This document shows, in pieces, positions 31,476 to 40,108 of a DNA stretch of 64,000 bases (the first letter of the stretch is position 1; every line of letters starts with the position of its first letter). Below the pieces are notes generated by a model. It had not been told where the DNA came from. It searched no databases and was given only the letters and a program-made list of their open reading frames with translations. Position numbers and translations under genes: made by a program. This DNA comes from Mercenaria mercenaria (Eukaryota > Mollusca > Bivalvia > Venerida > Veneridae). The stretch is from assembly GCF_021730395.1 (NCBI RefSeq), contig NW_026463305.1, positions 1 to 64,000 on the forward strand, in the 5' to 3' direction.

Positions 31476-32115
31476 TTATTTTTTTTTTACTATAGGAATT
31501 CGTCTGTACGGCCTCCGTTGAGAATCAATCTGTAGTCCTTTCCCACTTAACAAAGATGTAATCAAAGGTATCCCTAGACTAGCAGCCAACATACCCAGGA
31601 ACCCACCATTTTGTTTTTGTTTTTGTGTTAATTTAATCACTCCAGACCCTACTAGTTGCTTTCTTTGATTAGGTGTAAGATATGGTGATATTATATTTCT
31701 CTTATCATTAGCTACCGAAATCATACCATTCCCAAGTAACTTACTAACACCGGTACTGGCCAGCCCAGACAGGGCTCCGATGACTAGAGGAGCTAATATG
31801 TTTTGGAGCTATTTTTGCTGCCATTGGAAGAATTGTTTTTCCTAACAAACCAGCCAAAGCTCCTAAAAATCCACCATTTTGACCTTGACTGGACATTTGT
31901 TGTTTTGAAATTGTAATTTCTAATTCCTTATTATTTCTAATAGACTTTTCAATTTGATTAATTTGTGTTTTTGTTAAAAGTAAAGGGAAGTTTCCACGTA
32001 ATTGTTCATGTTTTAATCTAAAAGTATATGGAATTTTATTATTATAAGCCTGTGCTAAAAAAAATTTCTGTCCATCTGTAAGATAAACTTTATATTCAAT
32101 ATAATTTGATGACAT
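31476..32115 (-). pseudogene. Minor virion protein with GGFLG motifs (element B, broken)
   Basis: The minus-strand start at 32115 adjoins AAGTATATA-ATG. The N-terminal part reads YKVYLTDGQKFFLAQAYNNK and LLLTKTQINQIEKSIRNNKE, a pattern I recall from predicted proteins beside Polinton capsid genes. A hydrophobic, glycine-rich segment NGGFLGALAGLLGKTILP follows, and a second GGFLG segment (NGGFLGMLAASLGIPLITSL) occurs near the end, before a basic tail (RRPYRRIPIVKKK). A membrane-active or DNA-binding inner virion role, as for adenovirus pVI or pX, is inference. The gene is broken. Confidence 0.55.
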
Positions 32116-32166
32116 TATATACTTTATATTTATTTGAATTTTTACTTTATTTCAATTTTATTTTAT

Positions 32167-33437
32167 TTAAACAATAACAAGTTCATTTCCTATAGTATTT
32201 ATTTCAACTGTTTCTTCATACAATACAACTGCATAAACACGAATATTAGCTGCTGGTGCAACATTTAACTTAGCTGTTAATGTAATATGCTTAGGATCTT
32301 CTGTTATTACTTCCTTTTTATATTCCAAGTTAAAATGAACAAATCCAAATAAACTATAAAAGTTTGATCTATTTAGCAAACTTCCAGTAGTCTTATTGTT
32401 TTGTTTATAATAATAATTAATTACATCGTCATATATTCTTGATATACTTGTGTATTCTGTTTCTGGATAAAAAACACCATTACCAACTTCAAGAAGACAG
32501 GAGCTTAAAGTGAAATCACTATTATTAGCATTTACCTTAAATGTATCTAATAAATGCGGGTTATGTTGTTGTGAATTACTTTTGTTAGGTCGTTGTAAAT
32601 AAACAAATACATGTTGCGGTTTTGTTATATCAGCTGTTATTCTAAAGGTTATATTATTTTGTCGTGTATCTGTCGATTGTGTCACCATTTCCCGAAGGTA
32701 TGACCATCTTGCTTTGTAAATCTTTTAGCAATTAGATTACGTCCAAATTCGTTGAAAATTAAACGTGGAACCCATAGAATTACTTTTGTTACAATTACTC
32801 TACCTGGATCAACACCAGCAGTTCTAAAAATTAATTCATCATCATCCGCCAGCTGCAGTGTTATTTGAATTTGACTTGGAGGTAAAATATTAGTTTCTAA
32901 ACACTGAAAAAATGAATAATTATTTAACGGAATTTTAACATTTACCTCTTTACCATCTTTGGTTAATTTCTTTCTAATAGTAAACCCCAGATTATAATCG
33001 GCATTATCTGCTCTACTTTCAGCAACAGCAGTAGTATCTAAAAAGATAAATTCATTTGTTCCAGTTGTTTCTGCATAATCCTTAGACAATTCAACCAAAC
33101 TCTTAACATTTACTACCTTATATAAATTATTACAATCATATACAATTTTTCCATTTTGTTTAACCACTAACTGATCAATTATTGAAGCTGCATTGTTAAT
33201 TAAAGCAACCTGATCTCCACCACCATAATTAGCACCATCAGCAAGCTTATTAACTTTAAAACTTACTTCAAAATAGCCATTAAACCAATCAAAATATGAG
33301 CTTCTATCATTAATTGTAAGGTGATATCCGTTTTTTTTTGTTGTTTAACATTATTTATCAAGACAGATATTAAAGCTGTATCTAGTTGAATAGGAGTTAG
33401 TTCGTATCTTTCACAATATTGTTTTTTTCTAAACATG
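32167..33437 (-). pseudogene. Major capsid protein, double jelly-roll type (element B, broken)
   Basis: The minus-strand region of 1.27 kb has beta-rich protein throughout and sits in the standard Polinton capsid position, between the small virion gene and the protease. Its start near 33437 adjoins a TAATATATAC box. Open stretches include 32682-33167 (SLVELSKDYAETTGTNEFIF, then FRTAGVDPGRVIVTKVILWV) and 32167-32688 (RPNKSNSQQHNPHLLDTFKV, then NFYSLFGFVHFNLEYKK). The size of about 420 residues is near that of Polinton capsid proteins. Element A lacks this gene. The identification rests on position, length and beta-rich composition, not on a decisive motif. Confidence 0.65.
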
Positions 33438-33552
33438 TATATATTATATATTATTTTATTTTTTATAAATTAATCTGTTAATACGTTAACGCGTCCCCGA
33501 TCCTGACAATATTCTATTTATTCTCATATTAATATCCCCCTCCTCATTATTT

Positions 33553-33856
33553 TTGCTGTTATTCTTTTCTTGTAATTCCTTAACAATCAAATCACCAACT
33601 ACCGGAGCAGGTTTCTTTTTAAATTTTTCACCAATTTTATTAGCAGCTTTCCAACTTCCGTTCCAACCCTTTTTGTTCCACTTTCTAGCGCGACTTTTCC
33701 TGCTGTTTCTAATGCTTTTTTTCCAGCAGATGCAACTCCACCTGAAAACAATGTCGTTAAAGTGTCAAAGATACCTGTGCCGTGTATATTTTCTTCTCCT
33801 GTGTGAGCAACATAAATAAATATTCCTTTATTTTTGTCATAAACTTTCTTGTACAT
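33553..33856 (-). pseudogene. Small Gly/Ala-rich virion-type protein (element B copy)
   Basis: This is the counterpart of 21867-22244 in A, with the same opening (MYKKVYDKNKGIFIYV) and the GIFDTLTTLFSGGVASAGKK helix. The start adjoins TTTTATATA-ATG on the minus strand. The C-terminal part differs from A and appears degraded. Its position between penton and major capsid genes suits an inner virion protein. Confidence 0.5.
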
Positions 33857-33872
33857 TATATAAAACTAAATT

Positions 33873-34634
33873 TTAATTAATTTCTTTTAATATTATTGTA
33901 AAACTTGTTTCAACCTCATTAAAATTAATTATTCTACCAAACACATCTGTAATATATATTCTGATTGAATTTATAATATATTTATTAATTTCAGAATATC
34001 CAACCCTGTTTGTTTCTTTTGTAAATGGATAAGCTCTTGTTAAATCTGCAATACTTAAAGCATAGATAATATCACTAAAATTACCATCAACAAGCGAATT
34101 ATCAATAAGATCACAATGAATGTAAATTGTATCTACACAGTTAGTTATATTTGGTGTTGTAGTTCCCCATTCAGTATTTCTCAAAGCTTTTTTCTCAAAT
34201 CCAAGCAAGGTATGAAAATTTGACATTCTTAAATCCAACATAAAATTATCATGAATTGAAATCAAAACCTTAAAACTACTTAAATCAAATTTCAAACTTA
34301 TTGGAGCAATGTCTCATTTATCAAATTCATAATCATCTTTACTTATTAATGTTTCCCTTATGTAATTAATAGTATCAGTGTAACTGTAAGAACCATTTGT
34401 AAATATAATACCTTTCCATTCTTTACCATTATTATAACGAATTCTTTTATTGTCATATTCATCACTAATATTATGCCAAGAATAAGTCATAGTGTTAATA
34501 CTATCCAAACCAACAACATAAGTTTTATTTTTATCTAATATTAAAGAACGACTAAATCTGATTGTAAAATCACCCGGAGTATTTTTATTATCATCTTTAA
34601 CTGTTTCAGAACTTAATACTATTTTTTGTTCCAT
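33873..34634 (-). pseudogene. Penton-like minor capsid protein (element B, broken)
   Basis: This matches the element A penton-like gene throughout. The start at 34634 adjoins AATATATAA-ATGG. Segments include GDFTIRFSRSLILDKNK, IRYNNGKEWKGIIFTNGSYS and NFHTLLGFEKK, then ADLTRAYPFTKETNRVGYSE and a C-terminal IYITDVFGRIINFNEVETSF. The single-jelly-roll penton assignment follows the pattern of this family. It is nearly complete in length but broken. Confidence 0.7.
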
Positions 34635-34642
34635 TTATATAT

Positions 34643-34864
34643 TCAAGAAAAATATTTTTTATATAACATTTCATGTTGTTTTGGTAACAATTTATCCATT
34701 TTTAATAATTGATCTACTACCCTAATACCTTCATTTTTTAGTTCTTCATTATTATTTCCAGCATCAATTGAACCACAAATTAACTCCAAGTCATTAACCA
34801 ATTCTTCTGGATCACATAGACAAACACCATAACCCTGTCCTCTAATTACATTTTTAAATTTCAT
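34643..34864 (-). CDS. Small acidic protein before the penton gene (element B copy)
   Basis: This 73-residue protein starts MKFKNVIRGQGYGVCLCDPE and continues with LELICGSIDAGNNNEELKN, matching 20817-21056 in A. It lies 8 bp from the penton start and 3 bp after the preceding gene. Frame conservation in both copies supports a real gene. Its function is unknown. Confidence 0.5.
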   Translation of the reverse strand: MKFKNVIRGQGYGVCLCDPEELVNDLELICGSIDAGNNNEELKNEGIRVVDQLLKMDKLLPKQHEMLYKKYFS

Positions 34865-34867
34865 AGA

Positions 34868-35281
34868 TCATTTATTGATAGGTAATCCTGACTTTTCTGT
34901 TAATTCTTTAAATATTTTTCTAGAATGGATTGAATGTTTTTTATTGTTGTAATATCTTTTATTAATCAAATCAGTCAAATCATTATCTACTTTAGTTTTA
35001 ATTACTTCTTTTCCAGTTATTCTATCTTTAGCAATTAATTTGTTTTGGCTATAAAGTTTATTAAGATCAATAATTAAATTTCCATATTGACCATTTGGTG
35101 AAACTTGATATGAATTATGATATCTTATTCCCTTTCCAAATACCCCTGAGTCATTAATCATTTTTGATAAGCGTTTACCGTATCTTTTAAGATTTTCTTT
35201 GTCTAATTCTAACTCCGAAACATACTCACCTGCAGCCATAGGTTCTGCATTTGTATTTTCAATTATTTCATCTGGATTCAT
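34868..35281 (-). CDS. Unknown conserved element protein (element B copy)
   Basis: This 137-residue protein has an acidic N-terminus (MNPDEIIENTNAEPMAAGEY), a helical segment (ENLKRYGKRLSKMINDSGVF), the conserved SPNGQYGNLIIDLNKLY and LIAKDRITGKEVIKTK parts, and a basic end (RKIFKELTEKSGLPINK). The A copy is at 20405-20815. It is transcribed toward the penton gene with almost no spacing. No family is recognised. An upstream extension toward 35400 is possible. Confidence 0.5.
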   Translation of the reverse strand: MNPDEIIENTNAEPMAAGEYVSELELDKENLKRYGKRLSKMINDSGVFGKGIRYHNSYQVSPNGQYGNLIIDLNKLYSQNKLIAKDRITGKEVIKTKVDNDLTDLINKRYYNNKKHSIHSRKIFKELTEKSGLPINK

Positions 35282-35458
35282 CTTGATTTTTTTTCCTGTG
35301 TTTATTTATTTTACGAGTACAGTTCTTTAAACTTTCGGTAACCTCTTTTCTTGTTTGCACCCAATCATCTTTATCTTTGTTTATTGCTAACTCTGTTAAT
35401 GTGGGTAATCCCCATTCTGATCATATATTTTTATTGATATTTTTATCTAAATTTGCCC

Positions 35459-35839
35459 TCAATTCTTCAGGAAATTCTTCAGTGGCTTTAAACCCATCAC
35501 CATCATCCCTATATCCAAACCTACATGATCTTCAGGAGACCCTGTAATTGGTAGTGGTTCTTGGAATAGCTGTGGTAAACCCTGATATGTTTTTATGTCT
35601 TTCATTTCATCACCTAGTAATGCTAATTGCTCCTTAATTCCAGGTAATGCTTTTAACTGACTTGATAATTGTTCTTTTTGACTTTCTATTCCTTCAGTAA
35701 ATGGTTTATAAATTTCAGTGTAGATATCCCGATTTGTAGCTTTTTTAATTTTTTCTCTTATTATTTCTTCTTTTAAATTTCTCATCTTTTGTCCGACTAA
35801 ATTTTTTCTTATTCTTATTTCATTAAGTTTTGAATGCAT
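35459..35839 (-). CDS. Coiled-coil protein, unknown (element B copy)
   Basis: The minus-strand start at 35839 adjoins an ATTATTATATAA-ATG box. The 126-residue protein has a basic N-terminus (MHSKLNEIRIRKNLVGQKM), a coiled-coil (GIESQKEQLSSQLKALPG, then EQLALLGDEMKDI) and the conserved GLPQLFQEPLPITGSPED. It is divergent from the ATPase gene at 35888, with 48 bp between starts, so the two share a promoter region. It is probably shortened at its C-terminus compared with A. Confidence 0.5.
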   Translation of the reverse strand: MHSKLNEIRIRKNLVGQKMRNLKEEIIREKIKKATNRDIYTEIYKPFTEGIESQKEQLSSQLKALPGIKEQLALLGDEMKDIKTYQGLPQLFQEPLPITGSPEDHVGLDIGMMVMGLKPLKNFLKN

Positions 35840-35887
35840 TTATATAATAATGGAAGATAATGTAAGATAATGTAATATTATTATATA

Positions 35888-36550
35888 ATGGAAATTCCAA
35901 ATTATGATATAAAAAGTAATGCCAAGCACAATAACTTTAAAGAAATTAAACAATATCCTTTTATGCCGGATTCATGTTTTAGAATGTTAATATGTGGATC
36001 TTCTGGATCTGGAAAAACAAATGCATTAATGCATATGATACGAAAACCTCTTATATATTATGATAAATTATACCTAAATGCTAAAAACTTGGAACAATCT
36101 AAATATCAGGATTTAATAAATGACTTAAGTCAAATTGCAAAAAGAAAAATTAAAGTAGATCCAAATGAAATACTCGAATATTCGGCTTCTCCCAACCAAA
36201 TTGAACCCTGCGAGAATCTTGAACCAGAAAAACAAAAAGTAGTAATATTTGATGATTTTGTATGTGAAGATAAAAAGGTTCGGAATGAAATAACAAAATG
36301 CTTTATTCAAGGACGTCACAAAAACTGTTGTGTTATTTATTTAAGTCAGTCTTACTATAAAGCACCAAAAGATATTCGGATTAACTGTTCACATTATATT
36401 TTATTTGAAAGTCCAAGTAAACGAGAAAATGATATGATTTGTAATGAACAAAATATTAACCCTAACTCTTTTGCTAATGCAACAAAACAAAAAATATGAT
36501 TTCTTATATATTGACAAACCAATGAAGTTTTTAAGAAAAAACTTTACAGG
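35888..36550 (+). pseudogene. A32-type genome-packaging ATPase (element B)
   Basis: The 203-residue main frame starts MEIPNYDIKSNAKHNNFKE at an ATTATTATATA-ATGG box. It has a Walker A motif MLICGSSGSGKTNALMHM near residue 40, and Walker B QKVVIFDDFVCEDKK near residue 120. An arginine/sensor-type segment follows (CFIQGRHKNCCVIYLSQSYY, with the conserved SQ). The C-terminal part reaches LFESPSKRENDMICNEQN. This is the FtsK/HerA-type motor that packages DNA in Polintons and related viruses. It is the best preserved gene of the element apart from its extreme C-terminus. Confidence 0.88.
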
Positions 36551-36570
36551 AATTATATAATAATTATATA

Positions 36571-36864
36571 ATGGGAGATTTTAATGATGTAAAACAAATA
36601 AGTGAACCTGACAGTATAAGGAAAGTTAAATTTGATATTGATTTAAGTGATTATGCTACTAAAAAACAATTCAAAAAAATTAAAAAGGAAACGGAATCGT
36701 ATCTTCACAGAAATAAGGAACTTGATAACACAATGAACAGAGCATTGGATATGGGAGGTAATAACCTTATTAACCTAGGAAATCCAGATAAACCCAACGA
36801 TGTAGTTTCAAGACGGTTTATGTATAAAAACGTTCAAGGTGTAATAGATGACTATAATCTTTAA
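36571..36864 (+). CDS. Short fibre-base-like protein (element B)
   Basis: The 97-residue protein starts at an AATTATATA-ATGGG box just after the ATPase. A helical part (KKQFKKIKKETESYLHRNKE) is followed by ALDMGGNNLINLGNPDKPND and a short basic end. The GGNxLxNLGNPxxPND pattern recurs in phage and viral fibre proteins as a stalk hinge. The matching gene in A is at 18710-19008. Confidence 0.6.
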   Translation: MGDFNDVKQISEPDSIRKVKFDIDLSDYATKKQFKKIKKETESYLHRNKELDNTMNRALDMGGNNLINLGNPDKPNDVVSRRFMYKNVQGVIDDYNL

Positions 36865-36919
36865 GATATCAAAAGTATAAAACGGACACTAGAAAAAGAC
36901 TTCATTATTAATAGTTCAA

Positions 36920-38215
36920 TTACAAGATAAAATTGAAAAAGAAATGAAAGCTATGGTTGATTCTATTAAAGAACTTGAAGAGAAATCTGATTTGATAGAT
37001 GAAAACATAAAAGAAGTATATCGAGTCAATTTGAACATTTTATTCACTCAAATTCAAGAATTAAAAGATAGTATGATTAAACATGAAGAACTAAAAGACA
37101 AGATTATTGAAGCCGAGAAAAAGTTACAAAATATGTATCAGTTAGAAATCAGAACAGAAGTAAATAAACTTAACACTGACTTTAAAAAAAAGCATCAAGA
37201 TTTACTCGATACATTAAATCTGAACTGGAAAAGGCAGCTTCACAAAGAGGTGATGATCATGACACAGCATTAGATAACCTTAAAAAAGAGCTTAATTCTA
37301 AAATACAAAACTTTAGGAAACAACTTCGGATCTTGATTAGTAATGTCGACACACGTCACAATTTAAAGTACGCAGACTTAAGTAATCTTACAAAAATATT
37401 ACAAGAAGATATTAATGAGTTTAATGATAAAATTAAAACAATAATAAATGATCTGGACTTTGTAGTTGAAATATCAGCTAAACAAGGAGAATCAACCACT
37501 GCTAATACTCAAGCAATTTCTACTAATGCAGAAAAAATTACCACTAATGCAGAAGAAATTACAAAAGTAAAAAATGTTTTTCTAAAACAAGAAACACAAT
37601 TATCTAGAACAAAGACTGTTGTTGACAATTTGTCTGCTTCTGAAGTTGCTACAACAAAACGACTTAATGATTTAGCTGAAGTAATTCTTGAACTTAAGAA
37701 AAAATATAAAGCAATAGAAGATGAACTAGAAACAGTAAGACGTGAAGTGTTTCTTTTTGAACATTATAATAACAGACAACTATATGTAACGACTTCTGAT
37801 AAATTATCATATGTAATTGAAGATGAACTGTTACAACAAAAAGTGATAACGGAAGATTTGTTTGCATTATTTGGAATACGAGCTAATAAGATTACAGATT
37901 ATAAAAGTTTTATTAAAAAAGAAAGGGATGATAGATTTGAAATTCAACAAAATGGGAATTATATAATTGACGTAAATATTATTGGTAAATTTATTAGTGA
38001 TAATGTTGAATTTCTTTTTAGCTGGAGAGGTGATCACACAAACGGATATGAGCGTATATCACCTGAGGGCGAAGGTGTAACACGGGTTTTTAAGAAAAAG
38101 ATTTGAAATTAATTTAAGCAAACGAATGACGTTTACAATTCATCTTGGATTGATTATAGGATATCAATATTTTATTGAACCAGGAAGTTATGTTAGATTC
38201 TATCTAGTCAATTAA
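36920..38215 (+). pseudogene. Long coiled-coil fibre-like protein (element B, broken)
   Basis: The first open stretch (36944-37273) encodes a heptad-rich helix (SIKELEEKSDLIDENIKEV). The second (37333-38106) continues with coiled coil and a short-repeat region (ANTQAISTNAEKITTNAEEI). A turn (VFLFEHYNNRQLYV) and a beta-rich C-terminal domain follow (QQNGNYIIDVNIIGKFISD, then SWRGDHTNGYERISPEG). Stalk plus globular end suits a receptor-binding fibre. The domain's strand order resembles C1q/TNF folds, which is only a hypothesis. The region is broken. Confidence 0.55.
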
Positions 38216-38238
38216 TTAAATATTTTGTTTTTTATATA

Positions 38239-38652
38239 ATGGGAATATTCAATAATATAAATGAAAAAGTAAGTAAAATAGAAAAACAATTAATAAGAAA
38301 ACCTCTATTGTTCTTAACATGTTATACCGAAGATACCGATAGTGGATTATTTCAATGGAAAACTGTAAATGCTAGTCTTGGTTTAGTTCAAAATGGTAAT
38401 AATGTAACAATTAATTTTAATTGTATTTTAATTATTCTTGTTGATGCAATTAAATTAGATAAAAGAGAAGCTAAATTACAACTAAAAAATAAAGAAAATA
38501 TGATTCTTCAAAGTTACGATGTAAAAAATAACAGAAAAAATGAATCTATTTCTATTAATTATGCTAATAAATTTAAAATGAATGATGTTATTTATATTGA
38601 TTCTTTAAATGTTAAAAATATTCAGTTAACAATTTATGGTTCTATTATTTAA
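38239..38652 (+). CDS. C1q/TNF-like small head protein (element B)
   Basis: The 137-residue protein starts at a TTTTTTATATA-ATGGG box. It has a short heptad helix (IFNNINEKVSKIEKQL). The rest is almost all beta: TDSGLFQWKTVNASL, NVTINFNCILIILVD, SISINYANKFKMNDVIYID and a final IQLTIYGSII. That order, with the KMNDVIYI strand and a terminal hydrophobic strand ending just before the stop, is like C1q/TNF heads (GDxVxV and FSGYLL-type ends). A trimeric fibre-head role is inferred. The frame is whole in B and degraded in A (16640-16921). Confidence 0.55.
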   Translation: MGIFNNINEKVSKIEKQLIRKPLLFLTCYTEDTDSGLFQWKTVNASLGLVQNGNNVTINFNCILIILVDAIKLDKREAKLQLKNKENMILQSYDVKNNRKNESISINYANKFKMNDVIYIDSLNVKNIQLTIYGSII

Positions 38653-39340
38653 GAATAAGCTAATGTATCAATACCATTATCAAGAATATATCTTTTATCG
38701 TCATAACATGATAAAGATGTTTTATTTATAATATAACTGGAAAGATTGTGTTTATCAGAACTAATAACTTTAAAGGTGTGATTACTTCGGGTTGAATTAA
38801 ACAAAGTATCTTTGTAATTTTTATGAACTATTGTTTTCTTTACAACATGTTTTTTAATTCCTTTACGTTTTTTAACATTAATTTCATTTTCTAATAAATA
38901 TGAATACATTTTACTACGTAATCCAACAAATTCAACGATTGGAATACCGGCAGCTTCATCTTTAAATTTTCCAATTACTTTTTTATTATTGTCGAAATAA
39001 AATTTTAAATTACTATCGTAATCACTATTATCAAATAAATCTTTGTCCTTATAAAAATTCTCATATGCATCTTTGGTTTTTATTTCATAACATAATGAAT
39101 CAGTGTCAGTGAATAAATGCTTTGCTAAATCCTCGTACTTTTCCTTAATGTAATTATAATGAAAATCATACATTAAATATTTTGATAAATCTAGAATGCA
39201 CATTCCAACATAACAAGGTCTGTTTAATAACAAGCTTTCTTTAATTCTATGACTACCAAATAAATTCTTGTTAAACATCGTTGAACTAACAAATGAAGTT
39301 TTGCTATATACTTCAATAAAATATTTTCATCATGTGTAAA
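38649..39340 (-). pseudogene. Family B polymerase, C-terminal part (element B, truncated)
   Basis: This minus-strand stretch matches the end of the A polymerase: MFNKNLFGSHRIKESLLLN, motif C LFTDTDSLCYEIKTKD, IVEFVGLRSKMYSYLLEN and the C-terminal NKTSLSCYDDKRYILDNGID. Similarity to A ends near 39340, so motifs A and B and everything upstream are absent. Its stop codon overlaps the end of the convergent C1q-like gene by 4 bp. Confidence 0.9.
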
Positions 39341-40108
39341 AGTTCCACGTAAAAAAACAGCAAAATGGGCAAATAACCCATGATGGTAACAATTCTTGAA
39401 GTAAAAATGTGGTTGAACATTACTATAAAAACGGATGTAATGAGCTGGCTCAACGGTACCGTTGATAAAATTAACAAGTACTGTAATACAACTGAGTGAC
39501 TGAGAGTCTTAATGACTAAAATCGGGTTTGGAAAATCCACAATGCCAGAAAAACCAATATGGCGGCTCCATCCGGTTCCTTTGTTCACTGCTTATTTTGC
39601 CAATAATTCAAATTAAACTTCATCATAGTCTCTTCCTAAAACAAGGGAAACATCATCACTACTTTTCCACGAGGAATGCTTCTTTATTTAACCATTAAAA
39701 CTATAAAACTATAAAAGTTTCTAAGACACTAAGAAAACACGTCGGCCACCATTTGCCCTTCAACCTGTCCAATCTTTTTTATCTAGCATGCCGATTTCTA
39801 TAGAATGCTACATATACATAATGAAACACAGTAAATAAAAGAAAAGACGATGCTACTTAGAAGGGAGAAAGATTAGAACTGTTTAAATTTGGACTAATTG
39901 TGTCTAGTCAAGCGTAGGCTTACATTTGATTTGGTAGTGATCAGCCTATAGTTATCAATAGGTCGGTTTAATTGTGTACCCTGTTTACACCCGGTACAAC
40001 GATTTCACCCGATTTGTACTTATTTTAGTCGGGCTAGTGCCCGCGTATCAACACACATGCGGAACATCAAATAGCCCCGCCGAAACATCACAGTGCATTT
40101 CGGAGTAT
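39341..40108. other. Spacer between element B and duplicated block
   Basis: No gene, tRNA or recognisable repeat is seen. The right boundary is set by the start of similarity to bases 1-57 of the window (GATCATGTGATAGG at 40109). Confidence 0.5.

Larger units (their letters stand above)
29031..39340 (-). mobile_element. Polinton/Maverick-type element B (fossil, right-truncated)
   Basis: This is the second element of the same family, oriented opposite to A. Its left end (AGTAGTATTA) lies at a sharp junction with the dispersed repeat. In order it carries an unknown spliced gene, a palindrome array, a cysteine protease, a minor virion gene, the major capsid gene, a small virion gene, a penton-like gene, unknown genes, the ATPase, the fibre genes and the last third of the polymerase. 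Similarity to A ends near 39340 within the polymerase, so the kinase, integrase and PLA2 end is missing. The element is broken, with roughly half a dozen breaks. Confidence 0.88.

Noticed and set aside
9685-39340. A and B as one element with an internal inversion
   Set aside because: The shared module (polymerase end through penton) is present in both, at about 90% identity, so there are two copies.
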